64,000 nt of DNA from Neobacillus sp. PS3-34 (GCF_030915465.1 NZ_CP133267.1:1-64000); one strand, 5' to 3'. Shown: positions 1 to 9,158, counted from the stretch's first letter. Numbers and translations are program-made. The notes: generated from the sequence alone by a model not told the origin.

Positions 1-38
1 AATTTGAAGTGACCCCCATAAGTTAGACGGATTTTTGA

Positions 39-878
39 TTAGGCAGCTGATAGGGCTTGAGTTCGGTATTGTACTGGACTCAAACCTTTTAATTTTGCCT
101 TTATTCGTATGTGATTGTAGTAATCAATATATTCGGCTAACTCCCGTTTAAAATGTTCTACACTATCAAACTCTTGTGTATATAAAAATTCCGATTTTAA
201 GATACCAAAGAAATTTTCCATGACTGCATTATCATAACAGTTTCCCTTTCGTGACATACTCTGCGTGATGTGATGTTCTTTTAATGCATGCTGGAACTGA
301 GGCATTTGATAATGCCAACCTTGATCCGAGTGAATTAGGAGCTTTTCTCCCTCTGTTAATCGCTCAAATGCTTGATCCAGCATCGTGGAAACAAGTGAAT
401 ATTTTGGCCTCGAATTCATCGTATAAGCGATGATTTCCCCATTAAACAAATCCAACATGGGAGATAAATAGAGCTTTTCGCCAAATAACTTGAACTCAGT
501 AATATCTGTTACCCACTTTTCATTTGGCTTTTCCGTCTGGAAGTCTCGATCCAAAATATTTGGTGCTGTCTTTCCGACTTTTCCCTTATAAGAGCGATAT
601 TTTTTGATGCGAACAGTGCTCTTCAAGCCTAACTCTTTCATTAACCTCTGGACCTTTTTGTGATTCACTTTATATCCTCGGTTCTTTAGTTCGAGCGTTA
701 TACGACGGTATCCATAACGGCCTTTATGTTCGAGATAAATCTCCTCAATCACTTTTTTTAGTTCGGCATCTTTGTCTGGACGACTTAATTTATTTATGCA
801 GTAATAGTACGTACTGCGGGGGATGCCTGCGATGTTGAGTAACGCTTCAAAAGGAAAATCAATCCTTAGTTCAGACAC
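39..878 (-). CDS. IS3-family transposase OrfB (DDE integrase domain)
   Basis: OrfB carries the catalytic rve/DDE domain of IS3-family transposases. Visible motifs are an HTH_21-like N-terminus (GRYGYRRI), then WVTDITEF with the first Asp, LIHSDQG with the second Asp and SRKGNCYDNAVMENFFG with the catalytic Glu. The separate frame opens with GTG, but by analogy with IS150 the active protein is the OrfAB fusion made by -1 frameshifting at 935-941. The reading frame is intact over the expected length of about 280 residues. Confidence 0.93.
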   Translation of the reverse strand: MSELRIDFPFEALLNIAGIPRSTYYYCINKLSRPDKDAELKKVIEEIYLEHKGRYGYRRITLELKNRGYKVNHKKVQRLMKELGLKSTVRIKKYRSYKGKVGKTAPNILDRDFQTEKPNEKWVTDITEFKLFGEKLYLSPMLDLFNGEIIAYTMNSRPKYSLVSTMLDQAFERLTEGEKLLIHSDQGWHYQMPQFQHALKEHHITQSMSRKGNCYDNAVMENFFGILKSEFLYTQEFDSVEHFKRELAEYIDYYNHIRIKAKLKGLSPVQYRTQALSAA

Positions 879-1387
879 TACTTGCGCTTTGTCCTGGTTG
901 GTAATGTTTCCTTCTTTTGAACTAAGGCATTCAACTTTTTTAAGTAAGCAACCTCCATACGCAAATGGTCTATTTCGGCCTGGAGTGCTTCGACGGATCC
1001 ACTGACGGCTGTTGTTTTTTTTGTTTTCTTCTTCACGGTAGGACGCCCCTTTTTCTTTGATTTGAGGGCGTCTATTCCTTGAGAATCAACTTGTATTCTC
1101 CATTTACGAATTAAGGCAGGAGAAGAGATATTAAAAATCGCTGCTGTTTCATTTGGAGACGTCCCATGATCATTCAAATATTTAAGTACGTCTAGTTTAA
1201 ACTCTGCCGTGTACCTTGTATAGGATTTTGTGAATCCTTGTACCCCCTGATGTTCGTATCGCATCACCCAGTTTCTTACTATATTTTCAGAGGTACCAAT
1301 CGATGCCCCAATCGAGGCATAACTCTCTCCACCCTTTAAATAGCGTTGAATCGCAGCTAATTTATCCTCTGTATGAAATTTAACCAT
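878..1387 (-). CDS. IS3-family transposase OrfA (helix-turn-helix)
   Basis: This 169-residue protein has two helix-turn-helix segments, roughly residues 10-50 and 60-105 (ASIGASIGTSENIVRNWV and ETAAIFNISSPALIRKW). A basic linker and a C-terminal leucine-zipper-like stretch (SVEALQAEIDHLRMEVAYLKKL) follow. In the family OrfA binds the terminal repeats and supplies the N-terminus of the frameshifted transposase. The frame runs through the slippery heptamer and ends just at the OrfB start. Confidence 0.92.
   Translation of the reverse strand: MVKFHTEDKLAAIQRYLKGGESYASIGASIGTSENIVRNWVMRYEHQGVQGFTKSYTRYTAEFKLDVLKYLNDHGTSPNETAAIFNISSPALIRKWRIQVDSQGIDALKSKKKGRPTVKKKTKKTTAVSGSVEALQAEIDHLRMEVAYLKKLNALVQKKETLPTRTKRK
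935..941 (-). promoter_or_regulatory. Programmed -1 frameshift site A-AAA-AAG in the IS
   Basis: On the minus strand the orfA codons TTA AAA AAG place the heptamer A AAA AAG exactly in the phase required for -1 slippage. After slippage the new frame is open through to OrfB (VECLSSKEGN... to SELRIDF). This is the classic IS150/IS3 mechanism for making the OrfAB transposase. Confidence 0.85.
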
Positions 1388-1592
1388 AGAAAAACTGCAC
1401 CTCCGTATGTTAGTAAGTGTCTAACAATCGGGGTGCAGTTCAATTTGCGGCGAGTTTTCTTTTTTTATATGCCAATTTCAATGTCAAAACTACTGTCATT
1501 TCGGTACAATTTTTTAGAAAAACACCTCAAAAAGGGAATCCGTTAATAACATACTCCGTATTTTTTACTGTTCCAATTATGTCATTTCTCCC

Positions 1593-3179
1593 TTAGCTAT
1601 GCAGATTCCCTTTTAACCAGGCGCGTGGACGGAAGGGACCAACAGGAATATGGATTAAACTGGTTTTCCCTTTCGTTTCGAGTTGGTAAAGTTCATCACA
1701 CGATTTAGCATCAAATCCGAGAAGTGGGTGGCCACCCATCCCTAATGAGCCCGCCGCCAAGAGGAGCCGCTGCACATGAATGCCCGCTTCCATCTGCTGA
1801 ATACGATATCCTCTAACTCCCAATTCCTCCATCAGATGTTCCCTGTCACCCACTAAATGGAAGCAGAGTGGGACCTGAAAAAGATTCACATTATCCATCG
1901 ACAATCCATATTGTAGATATCCCCGCTGATCCCCTGACGATATTCTTCGAAGGGCATGAGTATTTTTGTCATAAGAGTATGCCCCATCTGGAACTCCCTC
2001 TATATTATAAAAATAACCATACAAATCGACACGGCACTCACCATTTTCATTTGGCTCATCGAGGTCATTCAGATAGGAGAAAGAAAATGTTTCTGTTAAC
2101 AAAGTGGATAGATGTGTTTGGCTCACTTTTCCCATTATAAAATCGATATCAGGAGAATGCCGTTTCCTGCAAACGGCTGCGAGATCGTACGAAACGGACT
2201 CCGTGTATGGCAGCATGATCGTCTCCATGCCTAAGGAAGACTTCAAACTGCGGTCCTTCTTTAACTTCACAAATGAGTTTGTCGTTTCTAACATCGATGC
2301 TTCATTAAGCTCTCGCAGCATCGGATAATCAATGACTCTCTTAGATCGGTTATAGTATTCATGCTGCTGTTCCGGTATTTCCCGGCACAATTCAGTGGAA
2401 GAAACCGTTTCTTCGCTTCTATTTTCGTTGTTAACCCAAAAGATCGATTGAGTATTAGACAATGGGATAAGCGCATATACACTTTCATCCTGTTCGGATA
2501 GCCCGAGTAAATGATTGATTGCCCGATCAAGAAATTGATAGCATACTCTTGAAGTAAAACCCATCCGATCCGCTACTTCCAACGATTGCCCAATTAACAC
2601 ACCGGCATCTAACCCTTGGAGCCTGTATGAAAAATTATTATATTTATAGTAATTTTTCCAAAACATCGTCGAGATAAAAACGGTGCAAAAACTATCTGAG
2701 ATCTCTACACTATTTCCAAGGCTTCTTGATAAATAGGAATCATAATTTCCTTCTCGCAGCAATATGAGGCGGTGATGTGCTGCGTCATATTGATAGATTC
2801 CCTTTGGTACCTCTTCCAGCTTTAAATACACGTATAATTCACTAGGATACAGCGCACCGCCCGAGGGAACAAATCGCCTTAGTGAATGTGTAAAACTCAC
2901 AGATTCATCCGCGGTGACAACAGGTTTAGCAAATTGAGAGAATTGAGAAATGCCGAATACGTACCACAGGAAATGGCCTACTTCTTCTAAGCTCGGGGTT
3001 CCATTCTTTTCCCGTCCAGTGAATGTTAACGGTACATCTGCCGGAAGTGGAATCTCCTGGAGACCACGATACAGTTTATAGGGGAGTGGCGCGTCCTCCC
3101 AATCCACCTGCCAATCCGGCGGAAAGATTTTATCTGGGTCAAAATGGAGATTGTGTAGAAAAGTTTCTAGCTTCAACAT
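1593..3179 (-). CDS. SagB-type FMN-dependent azoline dehydrogenase of the TOMM cluster
   Basis: This is the last gene of the TOMM operon. It resembles SagB-family nitroreductase-fold dehydrogenases, which use FMN to oxidise thiazolines/oxazolines in the precursor to thiazoles/oxazoles. Two tandem nitroreductase-like halves are visible: YRLQGLDAGVLIGQSLEVAD about residues 190-210 and QQMEAGIHVQRLLLAAGSLGMGG near the C-terminus, as in the long (about 530-residue) Bacillus members. I chose the ATG at 3179 (MLKLETFLHNL) because AGGAGG lies just upstream; longer in-frame starts have no such site and run into the YcaO gene. The gene starts 20 bp after the YcaO stop and is therefore cotranscribed and probably coupled. 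Confidence 0.85.
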   Translation of the reverse strand: MLKLETFLHNLHFDPDKIFPPDWQVDWEDAPLPYKLYRGLQEIPLPADVPLTFTGREKNGTPSLEEVGHFLWYVFGISQFSQFAKPVVTADESVSFTHSLRRFVPSGGALYPSELYVYLKLEEVPKGIYQYDAAHHRLILLREGNYDSYLSRSLGNSVEISDSFCTVFISTMFWKNYYKYNNFSYRLQGLDAGVLIGQSLEVADRMGFTSRVCYQFLDRAINHLLGLSEQDESVYALIPLSNTQSIFWVNNENRSEETVSSTELCREIPEQQHEYYNRSKRVIDYPMLRELNEASMLETTNSFVKLKKDRSLKSSLGMETIMLPYTESVSYDLAAVCRKRHSPDIDFIMGKVSQTHLSTLLTETFSFSYLNDLDEPNENGECRVDLYGYFYNIEGVPDGAYSYDKNTHALRRISSGDQRGYLQYGLSMDNVNLFQVPLCFHLVGDREHLMEELGVRGYRIQQMEAGIHVQRLLLAAGSLGMGGHPLLGFDAKSCDELYQLETKGKTSLIHIPVGPFRPRAWLKGNLHS

Positions 3180-3198
3180 TCTGCCTCCTACTCTTCGA

Positions 3199-5135
3199 TT
3201 ATGGGAACGGATGAGGATGTGGATTAAGCTGTGCAAACGATAACGGCTGCTTCTTATATCCAAGCTTCATTGGGACTGTAAGGACCCTTTCCAGTCCTTT
3301 CACACGAGTTAGGTGATGTCCAAATGTCATTGGCAGCATACCAGGAATCAACACCTTTACACAGAATAATCCGTTCCGTTTGGTTACAGGTGTTGACTGA
3401 TCAACCACAATGACCTCGAGGTTTAACTTGCGAAACCTTTGAAGAATGTCTTCTAGATCATCCTTCAAATCCGAGAACTTTGGCTGCAGCTTGAATTCCT
3501 CCTCAAAAGTACGTAAAGGACGATTATCCTCCAATAAAAATTTCAAGCGAATCTCTGCTTCTGGAAGACCGTACAACATGCCATGGTCCTCCATCGTTTG
3601 GACTGCGAACGGATCATATAACATACGTTCATAATTTTGCCTGTTAGCCGCCAGTTTTTCGTCATGCCTCTTCATCATGCCTGCCAGCTCGTAAATCGCA
3701 CTTTTTACTGCCCTTCGAGGATCGGGATTGGCTCCGGCTGCACAAATAAGGTTTACACCCTTGGAGGTATTGTTTTTTGCTACACCAAATACACTTGGAA
3801 TACCATGTTCCATCGTCGAATTGTAAAAATAAAGATCGAACCCCTCCACCTCACGTATACGGTCGACCATCAGCTGCAATTCTTTATCGTCAACTGAACG
3901 AAGGTCAAGACGCGGGAGTGGCAGCTGTGCATACCAGGTTAACAGGAATGAATCGCGCTCAACGACCTCCATAATGGCATGAAAAATCGCTTCCTCCATA
4001 CTTCCCCCTAATGCACATCCGTTTGAGGTTTCATAAACAACACCTTCCCCGTGCCCCAAACTATAATAAGCGAGTAACTCCGGAACCAGAATCGGACGTT
4101 CTTGTAAAAACGAATAGCCCCAGACCCAATTCATTAGGTCATCTGGACGAAACGGTTTAAATGGGAAACCAGGTATTGCATATTGTTCCTTTTCATGTAA
4201 TCCCACTCTGGCAGGATGTAGCGCTATATTCTCCAAATTGCGGTAACTATCACGAACTACTCTCCTTTTGCCCCGAGGTTCGAGCCCGCAGTATCGCTCC
4301 AATCCTTCTAAAATGGCCGTTAGCTCACTCATCTCATATGAATTAGTACGGCCAGCCACTCCCTCGTCTGCTCCAAACAACGGCATATTTACATAGATAT
4401 CCGCAAATGGCAGCGTGAAATCCTGGATTTTTGCGTTCATGATCCCAGTCCGATAATCCAGATAATCTTTGACCAGGACATTTTTTAATTCATCCATCGA
4501 ACGGCAGCGATACCCATCCTCATTAAGTTTAGGACTTGGTTTTAACCTAATTTTAGCTGATGCTGGTGTGTCATTAGGTATGGGACTGCAAACCGTACAC
4601 AAAGGATCAGGCAAAAAAAAGTGGCTTGAGGTCGATAACGTTCTGAGATTCGTCATATACACTCTTTCTTCTAAGTAGGAGCGCTCCCCTTTAAGGGCCT
4701 TCTGCACATCCTCACTTATCAAAAATGCCATTTGTGTTAATCCAGTTCGTGATACCCATGCATCACGCGGAAACCCTCTTTCTGCCATTCTCATCTGAAG
4801 CTCCAACATTTCTTGACGATCTGGTCCAGCTATTATCCTCCGTATGTCGGCACATTGAGAACATCCCGGTTTATCGGCCGAACATATGGACCGATGATTC
4901 CTTCCCCGAAAGAGACGAAACCTCGAAGCCATGGAATTCCTGCCTTCCTCAATCTCTCCTCCGCTTTTCGATGTATGGCTGGATGCCAGGCGTCGTGCAA
5001 TAATAAAGCTAATTTCGTATCTTCGGGAAACTCTTCTAAAATGTTTTGACGTTTTACAGAATAGTTGCACGACAATTGATCATAGACAAGATCCGCTAAT
5101 AAACCCTCTCCATCCATTAAAATAAGGGCAGCCAT
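3199..5135 (-). pseudogene. YcaO cyclodehydratase with fused leader-binding domain (single-base frameshift near 4875)
   Basis: This is the core TOMM enzyme: an ATP-dependent cyclodehydratase turning Cys/Ser of the precursor into azolines. The N-terminus (MAALILMDGEGLLADLVYD... FVSFGEGIIGPYVRP) lies in one frame from the ATG at 5135. The rest, from KPGCSQCADIRR onward, lies in another, so one base is missing at about 4874-4880; an extra G giving CGG CCG GAT AAA CCG would restore it. Downstream the CxxC cluster, the YcaO ATP-site glutamates (SELTAILEGLERY; EEAIFHAIMEVVERD) and the proline-rich tail NPHPHPFP expected of TOMM YcaO proteins are intact. The start overlaps the previous stop as TGATG. 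The break could be a sequencing indel or a real knockout; no convincing slippery heptamer is present. Confidence 0.85.
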
Positions 5136-7093
5136 CAGGATTCCCCCTCTCCTAGCTGCACACCATAGACCCCTGCCAGTTCATGCTTTAAAAAAGGCTC
5201 AAAGGCAAAATCATATACAAGTAGCTGCTTGCCGTTGCGGTTTAAATTTTTAATGGAGTATTGTAATAGCTCCAAGTGGTTTGTATCTTCGAATGAAGGG
5301 ATATCAAGTTTAAATTCCTTTTCCTTAAGTAAAACGGCTGACTCCGCTTGTCTAACTGTTGAATTCACCTGATTTTGTGTATCAAAAATTGCTTGTTGCA
5401 GCGCACTTCTTAAGGCTAAAGTGGAATGTAAACCTGTGGAAGTGTAACGACGGCCTAGTGTCCTTACCCATATCACGGGAAACCCTAGCATCTCCTTTTC
5501 CAAGCCGATTAACGGTTCCCCATTTAAAGTAGTCAGTGCATTTAAATAAAATCTGCAGCGTTGATCTTCTATCGTTCCCAGGTGTACGCGAAAAATCGTT
5601 TTCAGCGGTTCATCTTGTCTTCTTGTCAATTCCTCTTCTAAATATTCATACAGCCCTCTACAAACAGCCTCTTCGATTGTTGCTCCTGCTCCAATGCCAA
5701 TAAATCCATCCTGTATGTTGATGCCAGCATTTCCTTGCTGTTCTTTGAATCCCATAACGGCTGAATCTATCATTTTTGACACATACATTTCAATGCCCTT
5801 AAGCCCAGCTTCCCTTTTTGCTTCCTCATGTGTTAGACCCGAACAGATTACCTCATGCAGGAGGTCTGCAGGTCCCTCTGATAATGGGTTAACTGCCTGA
5901 ACATAGCACTGAGAAAGAGGAAGCTGGGTCAGATCTCGTTCCTCCCAGGTATGGAAAATCCCTGTTTCTTCTGAGGTTAATCCACTGAAAAATTCCAAGA
6001 GATTATCCTTTGATCCATTTCTTTCCGATACCTCCATCAGCCTTACTTCAAGATCTTCAACCAAACTAGGGTTAAAGCTTTTAGACGTAACTAATGGATG
6101 TGTAATGAATGAAAACCAGTCTCCTTCCAGTGTTTCAAGATCAAGCAGATAAATTTGATTACTTTGAATTAATCCATGAACTCCTGTTACCCTCTTGAAA
6201 CATTCAAACACCATAACATTAGCCAGAATCGATCCCGCTGTTGAGGAGAAAGTTTGCGGCTGCCGCTCTGCCTGCAATGCAGTTTGATGGATGCGGCGCC
6301 ATGCGGATTCCCAGCATTCCTCCGATTCCGGATGAACCAATGGGCCAGCCAGCCCCACTTGCTCTAACCATATTGCAGGTAGAAATGCCTTCCTCTCCTC
6401 TTTGCATACCTGATTTAGTTCCAAAAGTTCTTTTACATTTCCATCCTGGGAGACATACAGAATCCAATCATAAGGCTGCACTGCTTTTTTCCAAAAACTT
6501 CTCCCCTCCTCTTTATTAAAAGGGACCTCCTTTATCTCGACCTCAGAATCCGTCCTGCTAGCATTTTGTACCAGTTCTTTCAGCCGCAGCCGATTTGTGG
6601 GAAGTGAATCTGTTACCATAACATTCAACTTAGACAGTCCCGAATCGAGTAACGCAGTAGCCAATGAAACTAATAAGGGACCTGATCCGACAGCTAAGAC
6701 GTTAGCCTCGCGATACTCTTGAAAACGATAAGCACTGGAATCTACAAAATTCTCCAGGAATTCAATTTGTGAAGCGTATTTTTCAAGAATCAGGCTATTT
6801 AATTGATGTGGTGTATCTTGGCTTACATCACGAACAAAGCCATTCTTGTATAGCGCTTCTGCGATCTCATATACCCTGTTCCGATATGGAGGTGCTAATC
6901 CTTCTGTTAAATCTCCCAATGTTTGCCCCCCATTGAACATTGGCATCAATTTTTCAATCCATTGATAGATCGTATTGCCTTCCATTCGGAATGAACTTAC
7001 ATTATTTCTGAAATACACACCACCCTCCGGATCAGGGAGATAAAATGTATCTCTTTTTACCTTCAGACATGTCGACGAATTAAGTGTTGTCAT
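5135..7093 (-). CDS. ThiF-like thiazole-containing bacteriocin maturation protein
   Basis: This 652-residue protein matches the 'putative thiazole-containing bacteriocin maturation protein' family found beside YcaO in heterocycloanthracin-type clusters. The N-terminal region (LPDPEGGVYFRNNVSSFRMEG) looks like a RiPP leader-recognition-type domain. A Rossmann/E1-like segment follows around residues 125-260 (NVLAVGSGPLLVSLATALLDSG, ILYVSQDG), with no obvious catalytic Cys or ATP site. The C-terminal half contains a degenerate YcaO-like region (GIGAGATIEEAVCRGLYEYLEEEL). It probably presents the precursor to the YcaO enzyme. The start at 7093 is preceded by AAGGAGGGG. It ends in a TGATG overlap with the YcaO gene. 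Confidence 0.85.
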   Translation of the reverse strand: MTTLNSSTCLKVKRDTFYLPDPEGGVYFRNNVSSFRMEGNTIYQWIEKLMPMFNGGQTLGDLTEGLAPPYRNRVYEIAEALYKNGFVRDVSQDTPHQLNSLILEKYASQIEFLENFVDSSAYRFQEYREANVLAVGSGPLLVSLATALLDSGLSKLNVMVTDSLPTNRLRLKELVQNASRTDSEVEIKEVPFNKEEGRSFWKKAVQPYDWILYVSQDGNVKELLELNQVCKEERKAFLPAIWLEQVGLAGPLVHPESEECWESAWRRIHQTALQAERQPQTFSSTAGSILANVMVFECFKRVTGVHGLIQSNQIYLLDLETLEGDWFSFITHPLVTSKSFNPSLVEDLEVRLMEVSERNGSKDNLLEFFSGLTSEETGIFHTWEERDLTQLPLSQCYVQAVNPLSEGPADLLHEVICSGLTHEEAKREAGLKGIEMYVSKMIDSAVMGFKEQQGNAGINIQDGFIGIGAGATIEEAVCRGLYEYLEEELTRRQDEPLKTIFRVHLGTIEDQRCRFYLNALTTLNGEPLIGLEKEMLGFPVIWVRTLGRRYTSTGLHSTLALRSALQQAIFDTQNQVNSTVRQAESAVLLKEKEFKLDIPSFEDTNHLELLQYSIKNLNRNGKQLLVYDFAFEPFLKHELAGVYGVQLGEGES

Positions 7094-7177
7094 TTAGCCC
7101 CTCCTTATTCTTTATCGTTCCTGCTTATGCACTATCATTTTATGTACTTTTATTTGTCCAATATGATAAAACGTAAT

Positions 7178-7212
7178 AAAGTGCCCCTGCTGCAAACACG
7201 CAGGGACACTTT
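7178..7212 (-). terminator. Attenuator-like hairpin between precursor and maturation genes
   Basis: A near-perfect 13-bp stem (AAAGTGTCCCTGC paired with GCAGGGGCACTTT on the minus strand) lies directly after the precursor stop and before the maturation genes. The 3' tail is AT-rich rather than a clean T-run. It probably makes the precursor mRNA more abundant than the enzyme mRNA, a common arrangement in RiPP operons. Confidence 0.7.
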
Positions 7213-7248
7213 CCTTTTAAAATATAAACACATTTAACCCTTTCCGAA

Positions 7249-7569
7249 TTACCATCCCCAACCGCCCCAGCAGCTGGAACAGCCATAACAACCCCCACAG
7301 CTATAGCAGCTAAAACAGCCAAAGCAGCTTAAACCAAGACCAAGACCCAATCCAAAACCACCTAAACCGAAACCACCACATCGGAAGCCTCCGCAACGGA
7401 ACCCTCCACACCGGAATCCGCCACAACGAAAACCTCCGCATCCTCCGCACCGGCCACACCGGCGCAAGTCATTCATATTTTGCTGGCTCAAAGGATCTAT
7501 AGAATTTACCTCTCCAACATGGAATTGATCCAATCCTAACATTTGCAAATCATTATGAAAATTTTGCAT
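7249..7569 (-). CDS. Heterocycloanthracin/sonorensin-type TOMM precursor peptide
   Basis: This 106-residue peptide has a leader of about 37 residues (MQNFHNDLQMLGLDQF...MNDLRR). The core has three parts: an Arg/Cys/Gly tract with the unit RCGGF repeated, a Gly/Leu/Phe stretch (GFGLGGFGLGLGLGL) and a Cys/Ser/aromatic tail (SCFGCFSCYSC...SSCWGGWGW). I count 14 Cys and 5 Ser in the core as candidate cyclisation sites. The leader style and CGG-rich core match the heterocycloanthracin family. GGGGAGG lies a few bases upstream of the ATG. The modified product is expected to be an antibacterial peptide; no dedicated exporter or immunity gene is recognisable nearby. Confidence 0.9.
   Translation of the reverse strand: MQNFHNDLQMLGLDQFHVGEVNSIDPLSQQNMNDLRRCGRCGGCGGFRCGGFRCGGFRCGGFRCGGFGLGGFGLGLGLGLSCFGCFSCYSCGGCYGCSSCWGGWGW
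7373..7446. repeat. 15-bp tandem repeat coding for RCGGF units
   Basis: Five near-identical 15-bp units encode consecutive Arg-Cys-Gly-Gly-Phe blocks. Third positions differ between units, so the amino-acid repeat has been kept while synonymous changes accumulated. The repeat offers an easy route to change core length by recombination. Confidence 0.75.
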
Positions 7570-7776
7570 TTTTTCCTCCCCTTTGTATTTTAATTACACT
7601 CATAAGAGTAGAACGAAGGTAATTCATCAGGTTTGAGTAAATGAAAGATACCATGTGTACTCTCTTCAACAAAATATGAATCAAATTGGGGCATTGTTAC
7701 TGATTTAAGCGCCTATTTCACGTTGAGTATCTTAAAAAGTGGTGAGGTTCCTGGGAGTATTGGTTAATGGCCAAAA

Positions 7777-7806
7777 AAAGAGCCTGGAACATTTTCCAGA
7801 CTCTTT
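7777..7806 (-). terminator. Intrinsic terminator downstream of the GDPD gene
   Basis: Stem AAAGAG-CTGGAA with TTCCAG-CTCTTT around a short loop. A run of A on the plus strand makes a U-tract on the minus strand, so it terminates the GDPD gene. Confidence 0.75.
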
Positions 7807-7841
7807 ATCTATTAATCATTTAGCTTACTTATCTAAGTTTC

Positions 7842-8939
7842 TCACTTTGCAGGAGCCTTATAGCGCTTAGGCAATTTGAAACCACGCTGCTCCATAACCC
7901 CCCGCAGCCGATCCGGGTAGTCTGTGATAAGCCCGTCAACGCCGTCATCGATAAGCTTGTTCATGGTAGGCTCGTCGTCAATCGTCCACGGGATGACCTT
8001 CATTCCGTTCTTGTGAGCTTCCTGAACCATGCGCTTCGTCACATATGGCTCGTAGTTCTCATCAGTGATTTTGCCATTCTGCGGAAAACCATGCACTGGC
8101 GAGATTGCATTAGCGCCAAACGAGTGTGCCGCTGCCACGAGGTCGCCACCGAAGTCGTCGATGTCGATTCCGCCCAACCATGGAGAGGCACCCGGCTGGC
8201 CTGGCTGCAGGAATTGCGGCCCGTTGGTCAGGGCGACGAGTGGTAAGCGCGGCTCTACCTCGTGCATACGCATAAGTGAGCCCCAGTCGAAGCTTTGGAT
8301 TGACACTCGCTTGAGCATCCCGGCTTCGCGAACCTGGCGTGCAACAATCTGTACGAATTCTTCACGAGGAGCCGTTTCCTCCGGTGCGCCGGCTTCCACT
8401 TTTGTCTCGATGTTCATCCACACTTTGTTGGCATCATAGAGTTTGACGAGAGCGAACACCTCACTTAACAGTGGCATCTTAGAACCTGGACTCGTGCGCT
8501 GACCTGGGAATTGAGCCAACGCTTTCGATCCACAATCTAGTTTACGAACTTGAGCAAGGGTTAGGTCCTTTATGTATTTGCCAACGTAAGGGTATTCAGG
8601 GTCACCCGTGAACGCCGGTTCCGTGTCCTGGCACTTGTCGCCTGAAATTTTCCGGTCGTGAGATATGACAGCCTGGTGGTCCTTTGTGATCTGCACGTCA
8701 AGCTCAAGTGTGCTTACACCGACTTCAAGCCCTCTGGAGAACGAAGCAATCGTGGATTCGACGGTGAGACCTAATCCACCGCGATGGGCCTGCAGATCGA
8801 ACCCTTTTGGACCGTAGCTGGATTTGTCTGACCGGGATGGATTCTCAGCAGCGGACGCAGGTTTTGCTGTATCCAGGTCTGCCGCTGAACACACCATAAG
8901 GGTAGCTAATGTTGCTAATATAAATTTTTTCTTCTTCAT
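7842..8939 (-). CDS. Secreted glycerophosphodiester phosphodiesterase (GDPD)
   Basis: This hydrolyses glycerophosphodiesters to an alcohol and glycerol-3-phosphate outside the membrane. After a signal peptide (MKKKKFILATLATLMVCSAA, Ala-rich cleavage area) comes a full GDPD TIM barrel: FDLQAHRGGLGLTVESTIAS with the catalytic His-Arg and Glu, LELDVQITKDHQAVISHD with metal and acid/base residues, MNIETK, and GMKVIPWTIDD/GVDGLITDYPD near the end. It is visibly GC-richer than neighbours with different codon choice, which suggests acquisition. The ATG is preceded by AGGAGATG. Upstream, TTTACT-type hexamers in 11-bp phase suggest PhoP control, fitting a phosphate-scavenging role. Confidence 0.92.
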   Translation of the reverse strand: MKKKKFILATLATLMVCSAADLDTAKPASAAENPSRSDKSSYGPKGFDLQAHRGGLGLTVESTIASFSRGLEVGVSTLELDVQITKDHQAVISHDRKISGDKCQDTEPAFTGDPEYPYVGKYIKDLTLAQVRKLDCGSKALAQFPGQRTSPGSKMPLLSEVFALVKLYDANKVWMNIETKVEAGAPEETAPREEFVQIVARQVREAGMLKRVSIQSFDWGSLMRMHEVEPRLPLVALTNGPQFLQPGQPGASPWLGGIDIDDFGGDLVAAAHSFGANAISPVHGFPQNGKITDENYEPYVTKRMVQEAHKNGMKVIPWTIDDEPTMNKLIDDGVDGLITDYPDRLRGVMEQRGFKLPKRYKAPAK

Positions 8940-8999
8940 TTGCTCATCTCCTAATCACTTATACTATGTATTACTTTTATAAGTATAGAGAGATAGAGT

Positions 9000-9045
9000 A
9001 AACTCCCGGTTACACAAATAATAAGAAATAGTAAATATAAACAAG
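9000..9045 (-). promoter_or_regulatory. Candidate Pho box upstream of the GDPD gene
   Basis: On the minus strand four hexamers are spaced by 5 bp: TTTACT, TTATTA, GTAACC, TTTACT. Nine bases after the last comes TATACT as a -10. The two outer hexamers fit the Bacillus PhoP consensus (TT[A/C/T]A[C/T]A); the inner ones are poor. Inference only. Confidence 0.35.
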
Positions 9046-9158
9046 ACGATAGTAACGGTTCTTTCGACCTTCTTGTTCAACAATCTAATATACATGTATT
9101 TGTTAGGCTACTATTTTCCAAGTTCTTTTTTACATTGTTTATTTTCGAACAAAAGAAG

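Larger units (their letters stand above)
5..1442 (-). mobile_element. Complete IS3-family (IS150-type) insertion sequence
   Basis: The element is bounded by imperfect terminal inverted repeats. The left end begins TGAAGTGACCCCC and the right end, read on the minus strand, begins TGAACTGCACCCC; both carry GTTAGAC at positions 18-24 of the repeat. It is flanked by the trinucleotide ATT at 2-4 and 1443-1445, a 3-bp target duplication typical of the IS150 group. Inside are orfA and orfB on the minus strand with an A6G slippery site. All parts needed for transposition are present, so it could be active. It lies immediately downstream of the TOMM cluster and leaves that cluster's last gene intact. 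Confidence 0.9.

Noticed and set aside
4860-4890. A programmed frameshift joining the two YcaO frames
   Set aside because: The junction has no slippery heptamer like the A6G in the IS and no evident stimulatory structure; other genes nearby show the same kind of one-base loss.
7373-7446. CRISPR-like short tandem repeats
   Set aside because: The 15-bp units are contiguous, have no spacers and encode the RCGGF peptide repeat.
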